This document shows positions 17,157 to 26,223 of a stretch of DNA of 64,000 bases, in pieces. Position numbers and translations under genes: made by a program. The DNA is from Anaerolineales bacterium (lineage in GTDB: Bacteria > Chloroflexota > Anaerolineae > Anaerolineales > Villigracilaceae): positions 62,001-126,000 of the forward strand of contig JACKAW010000002.1 in the NCBI GenBank assembly GCA_020634885.1. Direction: 5' to 3'. Each line of letters begins with the position of its first letter. Position 1 is the first letter of the stretch. The notes under the pieces were generated by a model. The model was not told the DNA's origin. It saw only the letters and a program-made list of their open reading frames with translations, and ran no database searches.

Positions 17157-18161
17157 TTGAAAGGGTATCTAAAATACTTTCTCAATAAATTGGGGTGGTT
17201 CCTTGTCACCATGATTTTTGCTTTCATTCTTAACTTTACTTTGCCCCGTTTAATGCCTGGGGATCCTGTAGCTGCCATTGTATCCAGGTTGGCACAGGGT
17301 ATGAGTGATGCTTCTGGTGTTCAGGCAATTTACGAACAATATACAGAATTATTTGGTACCAACAAGCCAATTATTGAACAGTTTTTTATTTATATGAGAA
17401 ATGTCTTTAGGGGAGATTTTGGCTATTCGATCGCTCAGTATCCCCGCACGGTGGCTGATGTGATCAAATCGTCAATTTGGTGGACAATTGCCTTGCAATT
17501 CCCCGCAATCATTGTAGGCTGGTTTCTTGGAAATATGCTCGGCGCGCTGGCTGCCTATGTGAGAGGTGGCTTCGATAAAATCATCATGCCCATTAGTATC
17601 TTTCTCAGCAATTTACCTGCATTTGGTATGGCAATTATTATGATGGTGGTTTTTGCCGTCTGGCTAAAATGGTTCCCAACCTCAGGCGGATATGGTTTTG
17701 ACCTGATTCCCAATTTTAGTTGGAAGTTCATCTGGTCAGTGATCGTACATTATCAACTCCCGTTTTGGTCAATCGTCATTATCACTATTGGCGGACAGGC
17801 AATCGGAATGCGTTCCATGTCTATCTACGAATTAAATGCAGACTATGTGAAGTACAGCCGCTTTATGGGTATTAAAGACCGAAAGATTATTGGTTACGTA
17901 TTCCGCAATGCCATGTTGCCGCAAATCACCGGCTTGGCTTTGTCTATTGGAACCATGGTTGGCGGTGCGCTGGTGGCTGAAATTATTTTCAGTTACCCAG
18001 GGCTGGGCTCCACGATCCTGACCGCTGTATTGGGACAGGATTATCCCTTGATCTCCGCAGTGACATTGATCATCACTGCCATGTTATTGACAGCCAATTT
18101 TGCACTTGAAATCGTCTATGGCTTCCTTGATCCACGCATCAAGGCAACGCAGGCTGATTAA
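17157..18161 (+). CDS. ABC transporter permease, DppB/OppB type
   Basis: Inner-membrane permease of about 334 residues with six predicted helices; the first (GWFLVTMIFAFILNFTLPRLMPGDPV) carries the conserved OppB-type start with the RLMPGDPV motif. The EAA-like cytoplasmic loop is DYVKYSRFMGIKDRKIIGYVFRNAMLP, and the SYPGLGSTILTAVLGQDYPLI segment is a family hallmark. I place the start at a TTG (17157) because AAGGAGG lies seven nt upstream; an in-frame TTG at 17118 lies inside the hairpin and lacks an RBS. Pairs with the next gene to form the channel. Confidence 0.9.
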   Translation: MKGYLKYFLNKLGWFLVTMIFAFILNFTLPRLMPGDPVAAIVSRLAQGMSDASGVQAIYEQYTELFGTNKPIIEQFFIYMRNVFRGDFGYSIAQYPRTVADVIKSSIWWTIALQFPAIIVGWFLGNMLGALAAYVRGGFDKIIMPISIFLSNLPAFGMAIIMMVVFAVWLKWFPTSGGYGFDLIPNFSWKFIWSVIVHYQLPFWSIVIITIGGQAIGMRSMSIYELNADYVKYSRFMGIKDRKIIGYVFRNAMLPQITGLALSIGTMVGGALVAEIIFSYPGLGSTILTAVLGQDYPLISAVTLIITAMLLTANFALEIVYGFLDPRIKATQAD

Positions 18162-18174
18162 GGAGAGACAAAAA

Positions 18175-19425
18175 ATGAAGCACACTCTTCGGCAAATTTT
18201 CCGCTCTCCCAATTTTGTGGTCGGATTCTCTATTTTTTCACTCATCATACTCACAGTTATTATTTACCCCATCTTTGTTCCCAATCCGCCTCTACAGATT
18301 ATTGCACAAGGCACATTCTTTGAGCCTGGTATCTATGTAAATACATACGATTCTTTTAACGCGCCCAGCTATACTTTGAAACTTGATGGCGCGGATTCAA
18401 AACGTATTGCCAGTAAACTAAATGATGAAGACCGTCTTGCCATGCAGGAATGGCTTGTAGGCTTTGGCATCCCCGAAAATGAGATTGACATCCATGACAC
18501 GGAGGCTCTGCTAAATTTGTGGAATACGAATTTTGACCCCACAAAAAGATTTCCAGGTATGACCAATGCGGATCGAAATTACTTCATTCGGCTTAATAAT
18601 TCGGTTCAGGGGTTGCTTTCCACTGACCCGGCGATCATTGCCGTAACAGACGAAGAGACTGGTTCATTGGTTGAAACAGACCGTGTGCAGCAAACAGATT
18701 ATATAAATGTCAGTCAGGTGGCAAATGTGCGAATCCTGCCGCTTGGAACCGATAATTTCGGGCGGGATGTCCTTACTGAATTGATCGCTGCCACTCGCGT
18801 ATCTTTATTGATCGGTTTTGTGGCGGGAATTGTTGCCACTTTAATTGGGTTGATCCTGGGGCTGGTTTCCGGTTATCTTGGCGGTTTGGTGGATGATGTG
18901 ATCATGTTCATTACCAACCTTTTCACGGTCATTCCGAGTTTCGTGTTGTTAATTCTGATCTCTTTCAGCATTGGACAAGACCAACGCGGCGCATTCACAA
19001 TTGCCGTTGTGATCGGCTTTACCTCATGGGTATGGACGGCAAGGGCGGTTCGTTCTCAAGTGATCTCACTGCGTAACCGCGATCATGTGAACCTTTCAAA
19101 ACTTTCCGGGCATTCGATCGTTTACATCATCGTTAATGATATTTTGCCCTATATTGCCTCTTATGTTGTGATGGCGTTTATTCTCCAAATATCATCTGGT
19201 ATTTTGGCTGAGGCGGGGTTATCCATTCTTGGGCTTGGACCCAGGACAACCGAAGTGCCGACTCTGGGGTTGATGATGAACTGGGCAATGATCTATCAGG
19301 CTCATATTCTCGGCAAGTGGTGGGCATACTTCCCCGTCATCGTAACAATCGCCTTAATCGCCTTTTCCATGAACCTGATGAATACTGGGATGGATCAGGT
19401 CTTCAACCCGACATTAAGAGATTAG
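18175..19425 (+). CDS. ABC transporter permease, DppC/OppC type, with large periplasmic insert
   Basis: Inner-membrane permease of 416 residues, longer than the usual ~300. After the first helix (VVGFSIFSLIILTVIIYPIFVPNPP, residues 15-39) there is an extra soluble segment of about 145 residues (45-188) that would lie outside the membrane, before the conserved LGTDNFGRDVLTELI motif (190-204) that normally follows the first helix directly. The remaining helices and the EAA-like loop (RNRDHVNLSKLSGHSIVYIIVNDILP) are standard. Start ATG has a GGAGAG RBS 13 nt after the preceding stop. The insert may contact the binding protein or ligand; that is inference. Confidence 0.9.
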   Translation: MKHTLRQIFRSPNFVVGFSIFSLIILTVIIYPIFVPNPPLQIIAQGTFFEPGIYVNTYDSFNAPSYTLKLDGADSKRIASKLNDEDRLAMQEWLVGFGIPENEIDIHDTEALLNLWNTNFDPTKRFPGMTNADRNYFIRLNNSVQGLLSTDPAIIAVTDEETGSLVETDRVQQTDYINVSQVANVRILPLGTDNFGRDVLTELIAATRVSLLIGFVAGIVATLIGLILGLVSGYLGGLVDDVIMFITNLFTVIPSFVLLILISFSIGQDQRGAFTIAVVIGFTSWVWTARAVRSQVISLRNRDHVNLSKLSGHSIVYIIVNDILPYIASYVVMAFILQISSGILAEAGLSILGLGPRTTEVPTLGLMMNWAMIYQAHILGKWWAYFPVIVTIALIAFSMNLMNTGMDQVFNPTLRD

Positions 19426-19434
19426 GAGATTAAC

Positions 19435-20454
19435 ATGGCAAATGTAATGTTAGAGGTCAATGAGCTTTCAACGAAATACATCACCCGCTTTCAGGAGGAT
19501 GTATATGCGGTGGATAAAGTCTCCATAAAGGTTGAAGAAGGAAAATCGCTTGGCATTGCAGGCGAATCTGGCTGTGGAAAATCAACCCTGGCGCTTAGTT
19601 TGATGGGATATTACTTCCCGCCCCTTCATTACATGGGCGGAGACATCATCATCAATGGAAATAAAATCTCCGGCTTGGATCCCGACCACGTCCGCAAGAC
19701 CGTTTTAGGTAAAGAGATTGCTTACATTCCGCAAGCGGCAATGAATGCACTCAACCCCACTCGTAAGATCATCCATTTCATTGAAGATGTCATCCTTGAA
19801 CATGAAATGTATGTCACCAAAAAAGATATTTACGAGCGGGCGAAGAAGTTATTTGAAACATTGGGCTTGCCTCCAGAAGTCCTGCAAAAATACCCGGTCG
19901 AACTTTCGGGCGGTATGAAGCAGCGCACAGTGATCGCCATCTCTGTTTTGCTTCTGCCCAAAGTGCTCATTGCGGACGAACCGTCTTCTGCTCTTGACGT
20001 GACCTCACAAAAAATGGTCATCAAGATGATGAAACATCTAATGGACGCTGGGTTTATCAGCTCAATGATCTTCATCACTCACGAACTTCCGCTTCTCTAC
20101 AACGTGGTGGATGACATTATGGTCATGTACGCCGGACAGATCGTGGAAAAAGGCTCATCGCACGAAATGGTCTTTGACCCGATCCACCCATATTCCAAAG
20201 GGCTAATGGGTTCCATCATCGTCCCTGAAGAAGGCTTGCGCGATGTCAAACTGACCGCCATCCCCGGTGTCCCACCCAATTTAAAAAAGCCGCCTTCAGG
20301 CTGTCGGTTTGCAGAACGCTGTAAGTACGTTCGTCCAGAATGCCGTGTAACCAGTGTGCCTTTGCGTGAAGCGGGTGACGGACGTGTGTACCGTTGCATT
20401 ATTCCTGAGACTGAACTGCGGGAAAATTACGCCCGTGAGGAGCAGAAAAAATGA
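19435..20454 (+). CDS. ABC transporter ATP-binding protein, DppD/OppD type
   Basis: Cytoplasmic ATPase of 339 residues that powers the importer. Walker A GESGCGKST (about 40-48), signature LSGGMKQR, Walker B VLIADEPSSALD and the switch His in ITHE are present. The C-terminal oligopeptide-transporter extension contains the four-cysteine iron-sulfur-type motif of the family: C-x6-C-x5-6-C-x(n)-C in SGCRFAERCKYVRPEC...RC. The stop codon overlaps the start of the next ATPase (ATGA), so the two are translationally coupled. Confidence 0.93.
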   Translation: MANVMLEVNELSTKYITRFQEDVYAVDKVSIKVEEGKSLGIAGESGCGKSTLALSLMGYYFPPLHYMGGDIIINGNKISGLDPDHVRKTVLGKEIAYIPQAAMNALNPTRKIIHFIEDVILEHEMYVTKKDIYERAKKLFETLGLPPEVLQKYPVELSGGMKQRTVIAISVLLLPKVLIADEPSSALDVTSQKMVIKMMKHLMDAGFISSMIFITHELPLLYNVVDDIMVMYAGQIVEKGSSHEMVFDPIHPYSKGLMGSIIVPEEGLRDVKLTAIPGVPPNLKKPPSGCRFAERCKYVRPECRVTSVPLREAGDGRVYRCIIPETELRENYAREEQKK

Positions 20455-21263
20455 CTCTCGAGAAAAAACTTTACCTGAGCGCCAAAGGAGTTAGCAAAGT
20501 ATTTGGTTTCGGTAATCAAAAGACCGTTGCTGTTGATAATGTAGACCTTGATCTTTACGAAGGCGAAGTTGTCTCCATCGTGGGCGAGTCGGGGAGTGGT
20601 AAAACCACTCTCTCCAAAATACTGCTTGGGCTAATAAACCAAACCGAAGGCGACATCTATTTTCAAGGCGTGAAGCGCGATATCAGTTCCCATGCAAAGA
20701 AACGCGAATACTGGAAGAACATCCAGGCTATTTTTCAAGACCCATTCTCTTCTTACAACACATTTAACAAGATCGATACTGTACTGCTCGATTGCATCAA
20801 CATGCGCGGCGGAAAATATTTCCCGCGTGAAAAGAAGATCGAATTGATGAAAGAAGCCTGTAGTTTCGTCAACCTCAAGTTCGAAGAATTGACCAATAAA
20901 TATCCCTTCGAGCTTTCGGGCGGACAAATGCAGCGCCTCATGATCGCCCGCATCTTTTTGCTCAAACCAAAAATTCTCCTCGCCGACGAACCCACCTCCA
21001 TGATCGACGCCTGTTCCCGTGCCACCATTCTTGATGAGTTAATGCACCTGCGCAAAGAGATCGGTATGACCATCATCTTCATCACGCATGATATCGGTCT
21101 TGCTTATTATGTCTCAGATAAAGTATGTATCATGGAAAAAGGCAGGTTCGTAGAAACAGGTACAGCAGACAGCGTAATCCTCACCCCGCACCACGCCTAC
21201 ACCAAACGCTTGATCAATGATGTTCCCAAAATCCATGAGGAGTGGGATCTCACTACCGTATAA
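20451..21263 (+). CDS. ABC transporter ATP-binding protein, DppF/OppF type
   Basis: Second ATPase of the importer, 270 residues. Walker A GESGSGKTT, signature LSGGQMQR, Walker B ILLADEPTSMID and ITHD switch are all intact. It lacks the longer C-terminal extension with cysteines seen in DppF of enterobacteria and ends soon after TPHHAYTKRLINDVP. It overlaps the upstream gene by four nt and is followed 23 nt later by the beta-mannosidase gene, tying the importer to intracellular hydrolysis in one transcript. Confidence 0.93.
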   Translation: MTLEKKLYLSAKGVSKVFGFGNQKTVAVDNVDLDLYEGEVVSIVGESGSGKTTLSKILLGLINQTEGDIYFQGVKRDISSHAKKREYWKNIQAIFQDPFSSYNTFNKIDTVLLDCINMRGGKYFPREKKIELMKEACSFVNLKFEELTNKYPFELSGGQMQRLMIARIFLLKPKILLADEPTSMIDACSRATILDELMHLRKEIGMTIIFITHDIGLAYYVSDKVCIMEKGRFVETGTADSVILTPHHAYTKRLINDVPKIHEEWDLTTV

Positions 21264-21286
21264 CCTGATACATAAGGAAGAATGAC

Positions 21287-23746
21287 ATGCAAACTCAATC
21301 TCTCACCAGCCTATGGCAGTTTCGCCAGTTGGGTTCTACAGAATGGCTCCCTGCCCAAGTGCCAGGCGGCGTTCATACCGACTTGCTGGCGTTGGACAAA
21401 ATTCCCGACCCATTTGTAGGCGACAACGAAAAGCGCGTTGCCTGGGTTGCCGAAAGTGATTGGGAATATCACACCACCTTCAATGTCCAATCCGATGTTT
21501 TTGAACGCAAGCAAATCTGGCTTGCCTGTGACGGCTTGGATACCCTCGCTTCAATCACCCTCAACGGCAAGCAACTCGGCGAAACGAACAACATGTTCCG
21601 CCAGTATCGCTTTGATGTGAAGCCCCTGCTCAAGGCAGAAAACAACGAACTCGTCATCACCTTCAAATCGCCCGTCAACTATGTGACAGAAAAAAATAAT
21701 GCGCGTCCCATGAACGGCGTGCCGCAAGCCATCGCAGGCGGACCGCACCTGCGCAAAGCGCCGTGTCAATTCGGTTGGGATTGGGGTCCGCAACTTCCGC
21801 CGATTGGCATTTGGAAAGACATTTATCTCGAAGCATACGACTCGACGCGCATTACCGAAGTTCATCTGCGCCAGAATCATCTCAACGGAAGCGTGACCGT
21901 CTCAGCAAGAGTGGATGTGGAAAACGTACACGCGCCTCTTTCTACAACCTTGCTGGTTACGGCTCCCGATGGTTCGGAACAAGCCGAAAGTATTTCCTTC
22001 ACTTCCACTAGCGGATTCATCTCCATGCAAATTCAGAATCCGCAATTGTGGTGGCCCAATGGATTGGGCGCACAGCCGCTTTATCAAGTGCGCGTGGTTT
22101 TAAGTGAGGCAGACCAAACTCTGGATGAAAAGAAATATCAAATGGGTCTGCGCAAGATCGAATTAAGACAAGAAGCGGATGAATGGGGCAAGTCCTTCAC
22201 CTTCGTGGTGAACGATCATCCCTTCTTTGCCAAAGGCGCGGATTGGATTCCCGCTGACTCCTTCCCAACCCGCCTGACCGAAGAATCGCTCGAAGGGCTG
22301 ATTCGATCCGCAGTCGACTCTCATCAAAACATGCTGCGTGTGTGGGGCGGCGGCTTCTACGAAGAGGAACGCTTTTACGATCTGTGCGACCGCTACGGCA
22401 TTTTGATCTGGCAGGATTTTATTTTCTCGTGCAGCATTTATCCGCTCGATGAACCTGAATTTTTAGAGAACGTGCGTGTGGAAGTGAGTGAGAATATCCG
22501 CCGTATTCGTCACCGTGCTTCGCTGGCGTTGTGGTGTGGCAACAACGAAATGGAACAAGGTTGGGCAGAGTGGAACTGGCAAAACCCAGAACTCGAAACC
22601 TTGAAAGCCGTGTATGACAAATTCTTCCATCACACGCTCAAAGACTGGTGTAACGCCGAAGACCCCGACACGACCTATTGGGCGAGTTCGCCTTCATCAG
22701 ATACGCCCTTTGAAAACCCCAACGGACAAATTCAAGGTGACGCGCATTACTGGGATGTGTGGCATGGCGGCAAGCCGTTCACTGCCTATCGCAATCAGTA
22801 TCCGCGCTTCATGAGCGAGTTTGGTTTTCAGGCGCTTCCGCCGCTCGAAACCATTCGCACCTTTGCCGATGAATCCGAATGGAACATGACCTCCTACATC
22901 ATGGAACAGCACCAAAAGAACGCCAGCGGCAACGTGTTGATGGTTCGCCAAATGCTCGATACGTTTAGACTGCCCAAAGATTTTGAATCGCTGGTGTATC
23001 TCAGTTTGGTGCTGCAAGCCGAAGGCATTCGCTACGGCGTGGAGCATTGGCGCAGACATACCAAACGCGTTTCAGGAACTTTGTATTGGCAGTTGAATGA
23101 TTGCTGGCAAGTGGCTTCGTGGTCTAGCCTCGATTATTTCGGACGTTGGAAGGCATTGCATTATGCCGCCCGCCGATTCTATGCGCCGCTCATGCTTTCG
23201 ATTGAAGACGCACCGCCTAAACAAACCATCTTCATCAGCAGTGATTTGATGAAAGACTGGAGCGGCAAAGTCCGCTGGGCGCTGGTGGATCTGGATGGCA
23301 AGGTATTGGAATCAGGCGAGAAAGCCGCTTCGGTTTCAACCAACGGTGTGACCGAAGTTGAGTCACTGGACTTCTCGCAACATCTCAACCTCGACTCGCG
23401 CCGCGAATTGGCGTTCATGGCAGAGTTGTGGGAAGGCGAAACCTGCCTCACGCGCCAGATGGCATTCTTCATGCCTACAAAACATCTCGCGCTGAAAGAC
23501 CCGCAGATCAAATCCAAGTTGAGCGTGAAGAATGGCGTGCTATCCATCGAAGTGGTATCCAAGTCGCTTGCCCGTCTGGTGGAAGTCAGCCTGAACGGCG
23601 CGGATGTCGTTTTCAGCGATAACTATTTCGACCTGCCCGCGCAGACCAAAGTCACAATTACCGCTCCCATGCCCGCAGGCTGGGACTTGAAAAAAGCCAA
23701 AGCGGCGTTCAACGTTCGCTCTGTGTACGATACGTATTCCAATTAA
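21287..23746 (+). CDS. GH2 beta-mannosidase
   Basis: Family GH2 glycosidase of 819 residues, most similar in style to beta-mannosidases: it starts with the sugar-binding domain (VPGGVHTDLLALDKIPDPFVGDNE, residues 25-48), continues with an immunoglobulin-like domain (WWPNGLGAQPLYQV) and a TIM-barrel catalytic domain. The acid/base is E421 in WCGNNEMEQ and the nucleophile E511 in SEFGFQ, both placed as in characterised beta-mannosidases. No signal peptide: cytoplasmic release of mannose from imported manno-oligosaccharides. RBS AAGGAAG. It is followed 12 nt later by a GH3 gene. Confidence 0.94.
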   Translation: MQTQSLTSLWQFRQLGSTEWLPAQVPGGVHTDLLALDKIPDPFVGDNEKRVAWVAESDWEYHTTFNVQSDVFERKQIWLACDGLDTLASITLNGKQLGETNNMFRQYRFDVKPLLKAENNELVITFKSPVNYVTEKNNARPMNGVPQAIAGGPHLRKAPCQFGWDWGPQLPPIGIWKDIYLEAYDSTRITEVHLRQNHLNGSVTVSARVDVENVHAPLSTTLLVTAPDGSEQAESISFTSTSGFISMQIQNPQLWWPNGLGAQPLYQVRVVLSEADQTLDEKKYQMGLRKIELRQEADEWGKSFTFVVNDHPFFAKGADWIPADSFPTRLTEESLEGLIRSAVDSHQNMLRVWGGGFYEEERFYDLCDRYGILIWQDFIFSCSIYPLDEPEFLENVRVEVSENIRRIRHRASLALWCGNNEMEQGWAEWNWQNPELETLKAVYDKFFHHTLKDWCNAEDPDTTYWASSPSSDTPFENPNGQIQGDAHYWDVWHGGKPFTAYRNQYPRFMSEFGFQALPPLETIRTFADESEWNMTSYIMEQHQKNASGNVLMVRQMLDTFRLPKDFESLVYLSLVLQAEGIRYGVEHWRRHTKRVSGTLYWQLNDCWQVASWSSLDYFGRWKALHYAARRFYAPLMLSIEDAPPKQTIFISSDLMKDWSGKVRWALVDLDGKVLESGEKAASVSTNGVTEVESLDFSQHLNLDSRRELAFMAELWEGETCLTRQMAFFMPTKHLALKDPQIKSKLSVKNGVLSIEVVSKSLARLVEVSLNGADVVFSDNYFDLPAQTKVTITAPMPAGWDLKKAKAAFNVRSVYDTYSN

Positions 23747-23758
23747 AAGGAAAAGACT

Positions 23759-26077
23759 ATGGCTACAGATATTAAATCCATCATTTCTCAAATGACACTT
23801 GAAGAAAAGGCGGCTCTTTGCACTGGAGCAAGCAACTGGTCTACCACGCCTGTCGAACGTTTGGGCATTCCCGAAATGATCGTCTCTGACGGTCCGCATG
23901 GTGTGCGCCGCGTGGCAGATATTCACTCAATGGGGCAGAAGAGTTTGCCCGCCACCTGCTTCCCGACCGCCTCTTGCACCGCCTCCACCTGGGACGTGGA
24001 CTTGATTCGGCAAATGGGCATTGCCCTCGCGGAAGAATGTATCGCCCTCGATGTGGATGTGCTGCTGGGTCCTGGCGCAAACATGAAGCGATCTCCGCTC
24101 AACGGGCGCAACTTTGAATACTTCTCCGAAGACCCCTTCCTTGCGGGTGAACTCGCGGCGAGTTTCATCAACGGCGTGCAATCCAAAGGCGTGGGCACTT
24201 CGCTTAAACATTATGCCGCCAACAATCAAGAGTTTCAGCGTTTCAGTATCAGCGCCGAAATTGACGAACGTACCCTGCGCGAAATTTATCTGCCCGCCTT
24301 CGAGAAAGCCGTCAAGCAAGCCCAACCGTGGACGGTGATGTGCTCGTACAACAAGGTCAACGGTACCTTCGCTTCGGAACATCATCAACTGCTGACCCAA
24401 ATTCTCAAAGATGAATGGGGCTTTGAAGGTTTGGTCGTCTCAGACTGGGGGGCAGTCCGCAACCGCGTTTCCGCGCTCAAAGCAGGCTTGGATTGGGAAA
24501 TGCCAGGTCCGCAAGATTTGCGCGTGAGAGCCGTGGTCGAAGCCGTGCGCTCTGGTGAGTTGAACGAAGCCACGCTCGATGAATCAGTCCGCCGCATTTT
24601 GCGCATTGTCTATAAAGCCAAAGAAACCGCCAAAGGCACAGGCGTATTTGATGTGGACGCCCATCACGCATTGGCAAGCAAAATCGCCACCGAAGGCGTG
24701 GTCTTATTAAAGAACGATGGCTTACTGCCATTGAAAGACCAACAGCACATTGCTGTCATTGGGCGCTCGGCAGAAACCGCGCACTTCCAGGGCGGCGGCA
24801 GTTCACACATCAACCCGACAAAAGTTGCCATGCCTTACAAGGAATTACAATCTCGCGCCGAAAACGCCGAGTTGACCTATGCAGAGGGCTACCCCAGCGA
24901 TAACTCATTCCAGCAAGGCATGATCGATAACGCCGTCAGTCTCGCCCAAGAAGCCGATGTGGCGCTGCTCTACATCGCTCTGCCGACCTTCAAAGAATCC
25001 GAAGGTTACGACCGCCAAGACCTCGACCTGACCATGCAACAGATCGCGCTCATCAAAGCCGTTTCCAAAGTGCAGCCAAACACTGTTGTCGTGTTGAACA
25101 ATGGCGCGCCCGTTGCCATGAGCGAATGGATTGATGATGTTCCTGCCGTGCTCGAAGGTTGGATGATGGGACAAGCGGGCGGCGCGGCGCTTGCCGATAT
25201 TCTCTTTGGGCGCGTGAACCCCAGCGGCAAACTCGCCGAAACCTTCCCGCTCAAACTTGCCGATACCCCTTCGCACATCAACTTCCCTGGCGGCGCGGGT
25301 AAGGTGCATTATGGCGAAGGAATTTTCATTGGCTACCGCTATTACGACGCCAAAGAAATGCCTGTGCTCTTCCCGTTTGGGCATGGTCTCAGTTACACGA
25401 CCTTTGCATACAGCAACGCCAAAGTTTCTGCAACTAGTTTCAAAGATGTGGATGGGCTCACCGTCACGGTCGATGTCAAAAACACGGGCAAACTCGCAGG
25501 CAAAGAAACCGTTCAGGTTTACGTTCACGACCAAAAGTCCGATCTGATTCGCCCTATCAAAGAATTGAAAGGCTTCGCCAAAGTAGACCTCCAGCCTGGC
25601 GAGACCAAGACCGTTTCCATCCATTTGGATTTCCGCGCCTTCGCCTATTACCACCCCGAACACAAACAGTGGATTACCGAAGATGGCGACTTTGACATCT
25701 TTATCGGCTCATCCTCCGCGGATATTCGCAGCCACCTCACAGCCACGCTTCAATCGACCTTGGACCTGCCCTGCGTTCTGGATGTTGAATCTACCCTGCG
25801 AGAGTGGATGGCAGACCGACGCGGCAAACAGGTGATTGGCAGTTTTTATGAACAGATCGAGAGTCAAGTCCGCAGGTTGTTCGCGGGCGAAGACCGCTAC
25901 GGCAACGAAAAAGCAAGCGAGCAGGTTGCCGAGCAAACCGTCATGGGCATGGACATTATGGATATGATGATCGACATGCCTGTGGTCAGTGTGTTGATGT
26001 TCCAGCAAGGTTCGCTCACCATGCCCGCCGAAGAAATGGTGGCAGGTCTGCTGCGGCAGGTGCATGGCATGAAGTAA
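23759..26077 (+). CDS. GH3 beta-glucosidase with C-terminal extension
   Basis: GH3 enzyme of 772 residues. It belongs to a different GH3 subgroup from the two copies at 2497 and 4761: IVSDGPHGVR at 41-50, LLGPGANMKRSPLNGRNFEYFSEDP at 102-125, KHYAANNQE at 150-158 and the nucleophile Asp229 in VSDWGAV. The alpha/beta sandwich and Fn3-like domain (LTVTVDVKNTGKLAGKETVQVYVHD) follow. After the Fn3 domain there is a further segment of about 115 residues, Met-rich near the end (MGMDIMDMMIDMPVVSVLM), of a type also seen in some bacterial GH3 proteins. Cytoplasmic; it would finish the hydrolysis of gluco(manno)oligosaccharides taken up by the upstream importer. RBS AAGGAAAAG. Confidence 0.93.
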   Translation: MATDIKSIISQMTLEEKAALCTGASNWSTTPVERLGIPEMIVSDGPHGVRRVADIHSMGQKSLPATCFPTASCTASTWDVDLIRQMGIALAEECIALDVDVLLGPGANMKRSPLNGRNFEYFSEDPFLAGELAASFINGVQSKGVGTSLKHYAANNQEFQRFSISAEIDERTLREIYLPAFEKAVKQAQPWTVMCSYNKVNGTFASEHHQLLTQILKDEWGFEGLVVSDWGAVRNRVSALKAGLDWEMPGPQDLRVRAVVEAVRSGELNEATLDESVRRILRIVYKAKETAKGTGVFDVDAHHALASKIATEGVVLLKNDGLLPLKDQQHIAVIGRSAETAHFQGGGSSHINPTKVAMPYKELQSRAENAELTYAEGYPSDNSFQQGMIDNAVSLAQEADVALLYIALPTFKESEGYDRQDLDLTMQQIALIKAVSKVQPNTVVVLNNGAPVAMSEWIDDVPAVLEGWMMGQAGGAALADILFGRVNPSGKLAETFPLKLADTPSHINFPGGAGKVHYGEGIFIGYRYYDAKEMPVLFPFGHGLSYTTFAYSNAKVSATSFKDVDGLTVTVDVKNTGKLAGKETVQVYVHDQKSDLIRPIKELKGFAKVDLQPGETKTVSIHLDFRAFAYYHPEHKQWITEDGDFDIFIGSSSADIRSHLTATLQSTLDLPCVLDVESTLREWMADRRGKQVIGSFYEQIESQVRRLFAGEDRYGNEKASEQVAEQTVMGMDIMDMMIDMPVVSVLMFQQGSLTMPAEEMVAGLLRQVHGMK

Positions 26078-26095
26078 TCTGTATCTCTGAACAGG

Positions 26096-26137
26096 CACGA
26101 GAAAATTTCTTAGTGAAACTTCGTGCTCTTCGTGGAT
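26096..26137 (+). repeat. TTCGTGG-type word repeat
   Basis: Contains CACGAGAAAATTT, then AACTTCGTG, CTCTTCGTGGAT. The left arm is weak; the right arm matches the other elements of this family closely. It lies just downstream of the GH3 stop codon. Confidence 0.6.
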
Positions 26138-26163
26138 ATAAATTTTATAATTAAGTTTCTCTT

Positions 26164-26194
26164 AACGGCGCTGTTCGCAGGGAATGGCGCCGTT
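26164..26194 (+). terminator. GC-rich hairpin before the MFS gene
   Basis: AACGGCGC (26164-26171) pairs with GCGCCGTT (26187-26194) around a 15-nt loop. There is no T tract, so it may be a weak terminator for the upstream operon or a leader hairpin of the MFS transcript. Confidence 0.45.
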
Positions 26195-26223
26195 ATTAAC
26201 GCAAGAAGCAAGGCGGCAGTTCA

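Noticed and set aside
24905..25663. Minus-strand ORF of 252 codons inside the third GH3 gene
   Set aside because: Antisense to a conserved Fn3-like domain region; no RBS.
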